From positions 1 through 36,424 of the forward strand of contig VXUA01000075.1 in NCBI GenBank assembly GCA_009837185.1: 36,424 nt of DNA, written 5' to 3'. Source of the stretch: Gammaproteobacteria bacterium. GTDB taxonomy: Bacteria; Pseudomonadota; Gammaproteobacteria; Pseudomonadales; Azotimanducaceae. Below are positions 1-7,943 of this stretch, one piece after another. A model generated the notes under the pieces. That model made no database searches and was not told where the DNA came from. It was given only the letters and a program-made list of their open reading frames with translations. The position numbers and the translations under genes are program-made. How positions within the stretch are numbered: position 1 is the stretch's first letter; each line of letters starts with the position of its first letter.

Positions 1-247
1 GGGGACGTCAGGCTCGGGTGGGACCTTACTTCTTGTATGTTTTGTTATCGGAAAGACTGTCTGAGGGTTGACCAGAGTAATTGTTTTTTTCGTACTTCTT
101 GGCCTAGCAAATAGGAAGGCTACGGATCCGCTCATTTTGTAGGAGTATTGAACTGTCAACTCATGCACATGAATTCTGACAGTCCCATGTTGATTTACGC
201 CGGTTCCTCCATAAGCTTCTTATCAAGCTCCTAATTCTCTGCATAGT

Positions 248-1900
248 TTGGAAATTACCTCATCTTGGGTTAAGCCTCCTCGGCAAATCGGAGGTTTGGA
301 TCACCTTGGTGTTCAGGCTCCCGGTATCAACATCTACGGACGTCTTCTACCTGGTATCACCAACGTTACTGACCGTGCGCGTTACTACTCGTTTTACCCA
401 TGGTTGATTTGGAGCTTTGATCGCCACGGTTTTAGAAAGTACGACGACGAGTTCAAAGAGCGATTACGCCGAGCTGACTGTCTGTTTACACTCATTGCAT
501 TGCGACATGCCCACGTTACCGGAACTGACTACGAAGACCATGCTGAAGCAATGGTCGGTAGTAATACGCTTGCGAGGGTTGTAAGGGAACTCAAGCTCAA
601 CGAGACGCTGACTCTATCTGATTATTCCCTACGGGAAGGAGCTAAGACTCGCTATTTCAAAAACCCATTGGGAGGTCTTGGACAGTACTATTTAGGTGTA
701 CTTCGTGAACTGAAAATGTTGGATGGCGACACATCGGGAGTTCTGAAATACACTACACAGATTGGGAAAGTGATCGCTGAGTACATGAACATGGGGTTCG
801 ACGGAGATTTATTTCTCAACCTCGTGGAATCCGACAAGATTTCAAGCCAGCAACTTGACGATCTTAGTAGCGCGTGTCCTTGTCAGTTACGTAATAATCG
901 CAGAGAGGCGGAGTTTCTTGTTGATCTCTTTTTCGCTCGAGATCTGTTTTACGATCCTGAAGCTCTGTCGCGACGACACAGTTTGCAATCAATTCTCCAC
1001 CTTTCGAGTCTACTCGCAGAGGACGGTGATGAGATTTCAGAATTCAACTTTAGGGCTTGTGCGTATTCCGACAGTCTTCCCAACAACCAAGATTGGCCCA
1101 TTCTCGACTCTTTAGCACAAATTCGTGCGAAATGGGCAGTCTATGCACGTCATGAACTATTGTCAGTTGCCACGCAAGGACTGTTTTATGCTTTGCTCGA
1201 TGGTTATGAAGCATCAGTTGAACGTTTTCACGATAGTGTACAACTTGTGGAATGGTTTAGTGCTTTGCACGAGACTCAGGATGCTCTCGACGCGATCGGC
1301 ACTAACACTCGCTTTTCCTCCATCATTGAGATTGCAGGGAACGAGTTGCCACCTCTGACTAACTGGTCCGATCCAAACCACGAAATCCAACATGCTGAAC
1401 GTCTCGTGCGGCTCTGTCGCAGCGAGAAGTCTGCTGAGAACCGACGTGAAGTTGTTGTTGCAGCACTCCGTGTGCTGATCGCGCTTGCCCAACGGTTCTC
1501 AGCCGAGGACCGTGCTTACGGCGATCTAGTATTTGAAGACGGATACTTCAGTTATTATCCGCTTAATCTCCAATCTTTTCAATATCACGTAGTTAACACA
1601 TGGTCTTCGTTGACTGCAAGGCAAGTATTGAACTGGTTACTGCAGTACTGGTGTATCGAGAACCATATGCGCGTAGCTCTTAGGAAACTTCGGACTCAAT
1701 CGCAGTCGACCTTTCGCATTCGTCCGGCAGATCGAGGGTTCGAAGTAACCGAGATACCACCAGCCGTACATACCAGACCTCGCTTCAACCAAGCCGTTCG
1801 CATTCTTAAAGATCTGGGGATTCTTGAAAGAGAGGATTCTGGTCTCTGGGTTCCAAGCAGTCTAGGCATAAGCCTTCTGGAGCTGGGTGATGCTTTTTAA
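248..1900 (+). CDS. DUF6361-like protein, partner of the downstream PLD protein
   Basis: I do not know a biochemical function. The N-terminal segment LPGITNVTDRARYYSFYPW (residues 34-52) matches, with identical spacing, FPGITSLQTHLRYVLFIPW (residues 49-67) of the DUF6361 protein at 13311-14525, so I infer distant homology. Both also have a following N/R-P...YY...L-R stretch (here around residues 138-155). The rest (550 aa) is mostly helical, and the C-terminal 60 residues resemble a winged helix. The start is a TTG at 248 with no clear Shine-Dalgarno; an in-frame stop at 212-214 rules out a long upstream extension with ATG, GTG or TTG. The gene overlaps the next by 11 nt, indicating translational coupling to the PLD protein. 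The same gene order recurs at 13311-16327, which points to a conserved two-protein module in defence. Confidence 0.75.
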   Translation: MEITSSWVKPPRQIGGLDHLGVQAPGINIYGRLLPGITNVTDRARYYSFYPWLIWSFDRHGFRKYDDEFKERLRRADCLFTLIALRHAHVTGTDYEDHAEAMVGSNTLARVVRELKLNETLTLSDYSLREGAKTRYFKNPLGGLGQYYLGVLRELKMLDGDTSGVLKYTTQIGKVIAEYMNMGFDGDLFLNLVESDKISSQQLDDLSSACPCQLRNNRREAEFLVDLFFARDLFYDPEALSRRHSLQSILHLSSLLAEDGDEISEFNFRACAYSDSLPNNQDWPILDSLAQIRAKWAVYARHELLSVATQGLFYALLDGYEASVERFHDSVQLVEWFSALHETQDALDAIGTNTRFSSIIEIAGNELPPLTNWSDPNHEIQHAERLVRLCRSEKSAENRREVVVAALRVLIALAQRFSAEDRAYGDLVFEDGYFSYYPLNLQSFQYHVVNTWSSLTARQVLNWLLQYWCIENHMRVALRKLRTQSQSTFRIRPADRGFEVTEIPPAVHTRPRFNQAVRILKDLGILEREDSGLWVPSSLGISLLELGDAF

Positions 1901-4448
1901 AGTATCACTTCTCGACGAACTGCGAAAGGGTGGTTTCGAAGCGTCGTTGATTACCACCTTCAATGCGTACCTTCCTTTCTATGAAGATGTCGTACTACGT
2001 CGACTCGTCAACGTTGGAGTTCGACACAACTTGTTGTTGATGGATGCGCGACAATTCAGTGTCTCACTTGAACACCATCCTCCTAGATTTGCAGGTCGGT
2101 CCTACACATTAACACCCATCGGTGTTCCAGGTGCATTCCATCCAAAGTTGATCTTTTTGGTAGGGAAGAAGAAAGGTCTTATTGTCGTTGGCAGTCATAA
2201 CATGACGCTCTCTGGATTTGGATTCAATCGTGAACTAACGAATATCATTCGGATCGCCACGAAAGGGGATGAAGCTGGAGTCGCACTAGCGAACCAAATC
2301 TGGTCGGAGATTCAGCACTGGATTGATACGTCTTCGAAGGACACTCCTTCAAAGATCCGAGATAGTATTTTCAGGTTCCAAGAATTTGCACCTTGGCTTG
2401 GCGCGAATGAGTCTGAAACGGACAGTGAGATTCAACTTCTAGCAGGCCGAACCGACGGACCGACTCTTTGGGAACAACTCTGTGATTTGGTCAGCAATCC
2501 TGTGAAAGAGATCTTTCTCACAGGCGCGTTTTTCGATGAAAATCTTGACTTTTTGAACCGAATCCAAACTGACCTGCAGCCAGATCAAATTGTGGTGGCT
2601 ATTGATCCCAATACAGTGGAGATTCCCACAGATTTGCAAATTCCTTTAAATGTTCGTTTTGTTCATGCTGCTAATCTTGGTACTGATTCAAACAATGACG
2701 ATGCTTCTGGATATCTCCATGCGAAAGGAATGTTTCTGCGTCAGCAGAACAACGATTGCCTGTTCGTTTCTGGTAGTGCTAACCCAACCCGACCGGCTTG
2801 GTTAGCTAGTAACAGCAATGGAAATTTTGAATTGATGGTGGCTCGTATGGGAGCGGTAGCTGAAAGTGCTGCTATTGATCTTGGATTTACAGAGATTCCC
2901 AATTTACCGGAATTGAATGACTGCGATTGGCAGACTATCGCAAACAGCCCATCAAGAGTTACGAGTGAGATCTCACCTAACTGCAAATTTGGCATCGCAA
3001 TTGTCAAAGACGACGAAATCTACATCGATTCAGACTTAGCGAACGACCTTCAGAGTTGCAAGACCGTCTTGCTTAATGTCGACCGCCAGGAAATCGACCA
3101 AGGAACGGGTCTCGTACAGAAGGAAAAGCAATACATTGCGACTTTCAATCGTGAGGAACTATCGCGAGCACACTTTCTTCGCTGTGTACTTGGTACTCAA
3201 ACGGTTGCAAATCTATTGTTGCATCACACGCAGATTGTTGAAGAACAAGCTAGAACGGGAGTTCAGAGGGAGTTTAGAAACGCCTTACTCAGCTTGCAAA
3301 CAGACAGACCAAATATTGAATTGCTGATTGGTTGTCTCGACAAGATCGCGTTGTCTGAAAACGCGAATGTTTCACCCGTGTCGGCTCGCAGCTCATCAGT
3401 AGCAGGAACTGAGGACGACTCAAGTGATGCCATTCCCGACAGCTTAGCGATCGATGTGTCGGAAGTCAAAAAGAGAGAGTCAAGACTTCGCTTGATGCAT
3501 AGTAGTGACCTCGGCTACTTACTAGACACTTTGATCTTTCATCTTAGATTTCAAGAAGAACGAACAATGGAGTCGGTCGACCATCGAGGCCGTTCTGAAG
3601 AAGAGCAGGTCGGTGAAGATGATTCCGAAGAAGCAGACGAATCCGGTCTCACCCAAATCAAACGTGACGAACTTCTGAATCTCTGTCACACAAAAGTCCG
3701 TACAGTGGTGCGACGTATCACCACGCACTTAAATGCATACGCTGAGCTGAGTGGTCAAGCCCAGATGATTGAAGCATTTCCCGGGGTGCTCGTTCGCTTA
3801 TTGGGTGTTTTGGCTGTTCTGCGCGAACTCAGACGTTGCGATGGTCGGGCTCAGTGGGTGGATCAAGGCAAAACGACTGTCCCCGTTGATGAGCGGACGC
3901 GCTTATTTAGAGAGGTGATGTTCAGCCTCATCGAGAACGAACCATCGCTACTACATATGGAAAAATTGGGTGATGAGTTGGTAACCAGCGAGGAAGTGGC
4001 CAGGCTGAAAGGAATGTTGCTATGGCTCGCTTGGGATTGTGGCGTTCATTTCGAGCAACGAAAGCCATTTAAGGAAACTTTCGAGATGGAAGTCGAGCGT
4101 CTTGAAACTAATGCAATGTTGCTTGCATTAGCTCAAACGGTACAACAGGATGAATTGGTGATTGAAGAAGCTCGTCAGAGTATCGGTGGTTTGGGTTGGA
4201 TAGATGGAGTACATAGCATAGCGATCAAATGCGACGCTATCCGTAACAGAGAATCGCCCGTACACTCTGCCGAAGCTGTGAAACCTGGTGACGTGGTAAT
4301 TCGCCGAAACTATCAAAGTGAGAATCTACGAATAGTCGCTAGTGTCCGAGACGATGGGATTGTGTCGATGTTTAAGTTCTCGTTACCCGAAGAAAGAGAC
4401 CAACTGCGGAGTAAGTATTTGTTGACCACCAATCTTTTCTCATACTGA
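1890..4448 (+). CDS. Phospholipase D-like nuclease-family protein with long C-terminal extension
   Basis: A protein of 852 aa counted from ATG 1890. An adjacent in-frame GTG at 1887 is possible, but GGAG at 1879-1882 is well placed for the ATG. Two PLD half-motifs are visible. The first is FHPK (H84, K86) followed by VGSHNMTLSGF; the second is LHAK (H277, K279) followed by SGSANPTRP. PLD-superfamily proteins of this type act as phosphodiesterases or nucleases, or as nucleic-acid-binding subunits in defence complexes such as DISARM. The second motif has a proline after the Asn, so catalysis there may be altered. Residues after about 440 contain an acidic, low-complexity linker (about 560-590) and then a helical region of unknown role. 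The gene overlaps the DUF6361-like gene by 11 nt. No helicase follows this copy, unlike the second module; one could lie outside the window. Confidence 0.8.
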   Translation: MLFKVSLLDELRKGGFEASLITTFNAYLPFYEDVVLRRLVNVGVRHNLLLMDARQFSVSLEHHPPRFAGRSYTLTPIGVPGAFHPKLIFLVGKKKGLIVVGSHNMTLSGFGFNRELTNIIRIATKGDEAGVALANQIWSEIQHWIDTSSKDTPSKIRDSIFRFQEFAPWLGANESETDSEIQLLAGRTDGPTLWEQLCDLVSNPVKEIFLTGAFFDENLDFLNRIQTDLQPDQIVVAIDPNTVEIPTDLQIPLNVRFVHAANLGTDSNNDDASGYLHAKGMFLRQQNNDCLFVSGSANPTRPAWLASNSNGNFELMVARMGAVAESAAIDLGFTEIPNLPELNDCDWQTIANSPSRVTSEISPNCKFGIAIVKDDEIYIDSDLANDLQSCKTVLLNVDRQEIDQGTGLVQKEKQYIATFNREELSRAHFLRCVLGTQTVANLLLHHTQIVEEQARTGVQREFRNALLSLQTDRPNIELLIGCLDKIALSENANVSPVSARSSSVAGTEDDSSDAIPDSLAIDVSEVKKRESRLRLMHSSDLGYLLDTLIFHLRFQEERTMESVDHRGRSEEEQVGEDDSEEADESGLTQIKRDELLNLCHTKVRTVVRRITTHLNAYAELSGQAQMIEAFPGVLVRLLGVLAVLRELRRCDGRAQWVDQGKTTVPVDERTRLFREVMFSLIENEPSLLHMEKLGDELVTSEEVARLKGMLLWLAWDCGVHFEQRKPFKETFEMEVERLETNAMLLALAQTVQQDELVIEEARQSIGGLGWIDGVHSIAIKCDAIRNRESPVHSAEAVKPGDVVIRRNYQSENLRIVASVRDDGIVSMFKFSLPEERDQLRSKYLLTTNLFSY

Positions 4449-4730
4449 TCCAATTCATTACTCAGAGGGTGCGCAGATTTCGGTGAGGGCAACATCACGA
4501 AAGCTCGTTCCTAGTGATACGGTACCCTGTGAGGCTTTCAACGGAGGCTGTTGGGCGGGTCGAAGGAGTATTCTTCTAGCCTATCATACAACTATGTCTT
4601 ATCAGAACGATCTCTCTCGAAATCATCAACGTACAATGAACGGTTGATTTGGTTGAGACTTTCGGCGTGGTACACTTTTTCATCTACTACGCACTGTCAT
4701 TACTAATCATCGTAGTAAGGAGCGATTCGA

Positions 4731-5918
4731 ATGAACGATGCAATACACAATCTTGCTGTTATCGATTTTGAAACGACAGGCTTCCGATCCAAAACCGACA
4801 GAGTTGTAGAAGTAGGTATCGTATTTGTAGACCCCAACACATTTGAGATTGTCGAAGAGTGGGATACTCTGATAAACCCGATGCGCGATGTGGGGCCTAC
4901 CCAAATTCATGGCATCACTGCATCTATGGTTGAAATGGCACCGACGTTTGACGAAATTGTCGGTCTTTTATGTGCGAAATTACACAGCCACATATTAGTG
5001 TCTCACAACCTTCCATTCGACAAACGATTCTTAGGATTGGAGTTGGACAGACTCTCAGTTCCGTTTGAATTTGGACAAGGGTACTGTACGCTTCAAGCTA
5101 CAGGCCAGAAACTAACGTATGCGTGTTCCGAAGTTGGATATTCGATTGATTACGAACATAACGCTTTGTCGGACGCTCGAGCAACAACTGCGTTGTTACC
5201 AAAAGTCATTGACAGAATTTCGAACACTACTGCACCATTCGAAGTTTTTGACTCTGATCATCAAGTCAATTCGCGCACTTTAAGACGAGAAACCATAAGT
5301 CCAAATCAACCTGAAAACGTTGCGTGGAAGCGAATCGTGTCTAATGTTCAAGCACCGACTGCGGATAACAACCACGCACAGTACTTATACCTACTTGACT
5401 ACGTTCTTATAGATCGAATAATCGACGATGAAGAAGAGGAAGAACTGAGTAAACTTTGTCGAGATTTGGGTATAGGTCAACGAGAACGTAAGATGCTGGA
5501 TACCACATACGTGGAGTCAGTAGTCTCTGCGGCAGCGAGAGACAACGTTATCACACTTGCAGAACATGAGTTGATCCAGCAGCTAAAAGACTCATTAAAC
5601 GTCAAAATTGAAGTCCCCCGGGTTACGAGTGGCCAATCAAAGACTGCTGAGCTGGGACATGGAACAAACGTTTGTTTCACAGGAGAATCCGTGATAAACG
5701 GAGAGCATTACACAAGAACTAGATTGGAAGGTATTGCAAAGGATATTGGGATCGGTGTGACTGGAAGTGTCACAAAGTCTTCTTGTGACGTACTCGTTGC
5801 TTCTGATGTATCTTCGCAATCCAGTAAAGCAAAAAACGCTAGAAAATTTGGTATACCGATAATCAGCGTGGAAGATTTTCTTGATCGATTTGTACGATCA
5901 GATGTGTCCACAGATTAG
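4731..5918 (+). CDS. DEDDh 3'-5' exonuclease with TerB-like middle and BRCT C-terminus
   Basis: The N-terminal 165 residues form a DnaQ-type exonuclease with all five metal-binding or catalytic residues: D12 and E14 (in VIDFETTG), D97 (SHNLPFDKRF), H143 and D148 (EHNALSDAR). It should remove nucleotides 3'-5' from single-stranded or frayed DNA. Residues about 215-290 are an acidic helical stretch resembling a TerB-like domain. Residues about 309-388 form a BRCT domain (CFTGES near 315, then DVLVASD near 353 and GIPIISVEDFL near 374), as in NAD-dependent DNA ligases. Stand-alone exonuclease-BRCT proteins occur in bacteria, where the BRCT is thought to guide the enzyme to DNA ends or partners. 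AAGGAG at 4717-4722, 8 nt before the ATG, supports the start. It is separated by 282 bp from the preceding PLD gene, so it probably has its own promoter. Its role in the island is unknown. Confidence 0.85.
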   Translation: MNDAIHNLAVIDFETTGFRSKTDRVVEVGIVFVDPNTFEIVEEWDTLINPMRDVGPTQIHGITASMVEMAPTFDEIVGLLCAKLHSHILVSHNLPFDKRFLGLELDRLSVPFEFGQGYCTLQATGQKLTYACSEVGYSIDYEHNALSDARATTALLPKVIDRISNTTAPFEVFDSDHQVNSRTLRRETISPNQPENVAWKRIVSNVQAPTADNNHAQYLYLLDYVLIDRIIDDEEEEELSKLCRDLGIGQRERKMLDTTYVESVVSAAARDNVITLAEHELIQQLKDSLNVKIEVPRVTSGQSKTAELGHGTNVCFTGESVINGEHYTRTRLEGIAKDIGIGVTGSVTKSSCDVLVASDVSSQSSKAKNARKFGIPIISVEDFLDRFVRSDVSTD

Positions 5919-6123
5919 CTCTTTGTTGTTTTCTCCTTCCAAGCCCTGACGTAGATGGGCTAAGACGATTTTCGCTAATTGGATGACGTTTACAATCCAC
6001 GTCGAATTCATTTCAAGAACACTGTTCTACGGCAAATCCCAAAACAAACTGTCTATCAAACTGAGGCAACCTCGGTCGAGAGATAGAAATATACAACAAT
6101 GAAACAATCAAAGAGGAATAAGT

Positions 6124-6450
6124 ATGAATGACTCTAATCGAACCGTAGTTGAACTGTACAGTAATGTCGGTTCAGACGAACCATTTAGAAGTCTCGCAAT
6201 TTCTTTTCAAATGCATGAAATAGGAGGCACAATTCCATGTGTCGGCGATTTTATTCTTGACAGAACCAGGGGTTCAATGTGGGAAGTGACTCATCGTTAT
6301 TTTCGCACTCCTATAAAGAAGGGAATTCCTGTAGTTTTAGTTGTGAAAAACCGGAGTGAATTATGGGAAGAATCGGGAGAATTCATCTTCAATGAAAGTC
6401 AGAACAAGTTCTATGACCACCATTTCCCTAACTCAGAGGACTATCGGTGA
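6124..6450 (+). CDS. Hypothetical protein, first of an overlapping pair
   Basis: A 108-aa protein that I do not recognise. AGAGGA at 6112-6117, 6 nt before the ATG, makes the start convincing. The sequence appears beta-rich (FRSLAISFQ; a hydrophobic strand VVLVVKN near residue 80), with no signal peptide or membrane segment, so it is probably a small cytoplasmic protein. Its stop codon overlaps the GTG start of the next gene, so the two are translationally coupled and probably act together. Such a pair inside a defence island could be a toxin-antitoxin or accessory pair, but no motif supports that. Confidence 0.65.
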   Translation: MNDSNRTVVELYSNVGSDEPFRSLAISFQMHEIGGTIPCVGDFILDRTRGSMWEVTHRYFRTPIKKGIPVVLVVKNRSELWEESGEFIFNESQNKFYDHHFPNSEDYR

Positions 6451-7040
6451 AATACTACATAGACCTCACGGAGCACGAAAACAACCTTGCTGAGAAAATT
6501 GACTTTGGGATAATAAAGCAAACAATGAACGAAGTCCAAGAGGCTTACCATACCAACCAAGAACCTATAGTAAAGTTGATGCGATCCTTATTGAGACGTG
6601 GTGCAATTCCACGACAGCGTATGCTATATTGGGAGGATCCTGAATACAACACCGGTGGATACGGTAAGTCTCGGAGAGAGGTGTTTGAGAGGAATGGAAC
6701 GTGTGGAGAAGACATTTATATCCACATCCATTTCCTTACCTACTTGTACTATTTCCTGTTTGGATCGACTCTGCCGAATTCTGTGATTGAAAAGTTTGAA
6801 AAACAGGTTGGCAATCCAGAATGGATTTCATCGAGTGACATTCTGCTGATTGAGAAGTACGTGCGATCACTCGTAAGAGAGCATGATTTAGAGAAGGACT
6901 ATGCAGCGGAGGAGTTTTTCAAATTATCGCTTGATATTGGACTCGACGTTTACTACGCCAGACGTGTTCGAGACTCGGTGAAAAGGATGCCTAGAGGCGG
7001 ATCTGTAGAAAATGTACCAGGGAGAAATTTACGTTACTGA
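6447..7040 (+). CDS. Hypothetical protein, second of an overlapping pair
   Basis: A 197-aa protein of unknown function, with a GTG start overlapping the preceding stop in a GTGA arrangement. It is mainly helical and charged. It contains an aromatic segment around residues 90-110 (YIHIHFLTYLYYFLFG) that could be a hydrophobic core or a weak membrane-associated helix, and a basic C-terminal tail. No catalytic motif is evident. The coupling to the 108-aa protein is the only functional clue. It faces the minus-strand 215-aa gene, and its last bases (GTTACTG) form an inverted repeat with CAGTAAC at 7061-7067. Confidence 0.6.
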   Translation: MKYYIDLTEHENNLAEKIDFGIIKQTMNEVQEAYHTNQEPIVKLMRSLLRRGAIPRQRMLYWEDPEYNTGGYGKSRREVFERNGTCGEDIYIHIHFLTYLYYFLFGSTLPNSVIEKFEKQVGNPEWISSSDILLIEKYVRSLVREHDLEKDYAAEEFFKLSLDIGLDVYYARRVRDSVKRMPRGGSVENVPGRNLRY

Positions 7041-7237
7041 CTCCTCTAGTTTATCTGGTCCAGTAACTTACCATTAAGTTCTTCCTACACTCGGGTTCTT
7101 CTCAAGTATTCAGATTTAGGTAGCCCGACAGAAGAACACCGTTCTAGAAAAGAATACGAGGGGACTTAAGAATTGTGCTTCTCAAACAAGTACGTTGTAA
7201 CTCCTCCGACTACCTGGAACATCGTAGGCCCAGTAAC
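7033..7237. repeat. Inverted 7-mers GTTACTG / CAGTAAC in the convergent gap
   Basis: GTTACTG at 7033-7039 overlaps the stop of the upstream plus-strand gene. CAGTAAC occurs at 7061-7067 and again at 7231-7237, just before the end of the minus-strand gene. The copies at 7033 and 7061 can pair as a 7-bp stem with a 21-nt loop, which might act as a weak bidirectional terminator. There is no U-run. Chance is possible. Confidence 0.25.
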
Positions 7238-7241
7238 TCTA

Positions 7242-7889
7242 TCACTGCAAGAAGTCAAGCTTCTGGCCAATAACTTGCGCAAATGTCAGTTCAGTGTGCC
7301 TTTGATCTAAATCCAATACCCCGAGCAACGCAATGCCACTTTGAAACATTATCGGTTGGACAAAAGAATCCAGCAAATCTAACTGATGAGATAGAGGATA
7401 ACGCGGTTGTGCATTGTCGTCGTCGAAATTTCGTGCACACGTTTGAATCCCCCCGTGAACCCAATCGTGTAGTACAGACAACTTTTTACTAGCTTTTGAG
7501 ATCCACGGCGAATGGAAAGAGTTATGAGTGCTGATGTCGTCTATCGCTTTGCTAAAACCAGGAAACTTTTTAGTACGACCGTTTTCGTCGCTCTTTTCGT
7601 CAAAGATATCTAACAGCTCCTGCTCGTCTGCACATTCAAATGCCCAAACACCACGAACATAACCCTCAAACAGCGGTCTAGCAAGTGCGAACGCACCGTT
7701 AGGGTGTTCGCGGGCTAGAAGCACCAGAATCGAACCTGCTATGCGCTGGGCGTGTTGCAACAGGCTCGAACAAATATCTAATTTAGTTGTCGAATAGAGC
7801 GGAACTTGATCTTTCGTACAACTCTCAAGCCAGCTGAGTGCGTTGTCTAATTCACCAATCCTATTGGTCAAGTCGAGCGGAGTGATCAT
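7242..7889 (-). CDS. Helical protein resembling DUF6988/DUF5677-type families, STAND partner
   Basis: A 215-aa, all-alpha protein. The segment around residues 60-85, with ARPLFEGYVRGVWAFECA, resembles the R-P-L-x-E signature seen in families annotated DUF6988 or DUF5677, which turn up in defence and phage-associated regions. Molecular function is unknown. It follows the minus-strand STAND gene by 54 bp and is read in the same direction, so it is probably co-transcribed and may be an accessory or immunity factor of that system. No clear Shine-Dalgarno precedes the ATG. The family name is from memory of the motif and should be treated as tentative. Confidence 0.6.
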   Translation of the reverse strand: MITPLDLTNRIGELDNALSWLESCTKDQVPLYSTTKLDICSSLLQHAQRIAGSILVLLAREHPNGAFALARPLFEGYVRGVWAFECADEQELLDIFDEKSDENGRTKKFPGFSKAIDDISTHNSFHSPWISKASKKLSVLHDWVHGGIQTCARNFDDDNAQPRYPLSHQLDLLDSFVQPIMFQSGIALLGVLDLDQRHTELTFAQVIGQKLDFLQ

Positions 7890-7943
7890 TTATGTGTACC
7901 CTATTTTGAAATTTCGTTTGACAATAGAATGAACTACCGTACC

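Noticed and set aside
5941-5961. AGCCC/GGGCT inverted repeat after the exonuclease gene
   Set aside because: The stem is only 5 bp with a 10-nt loop and no U-run; too weak to call a terminator.
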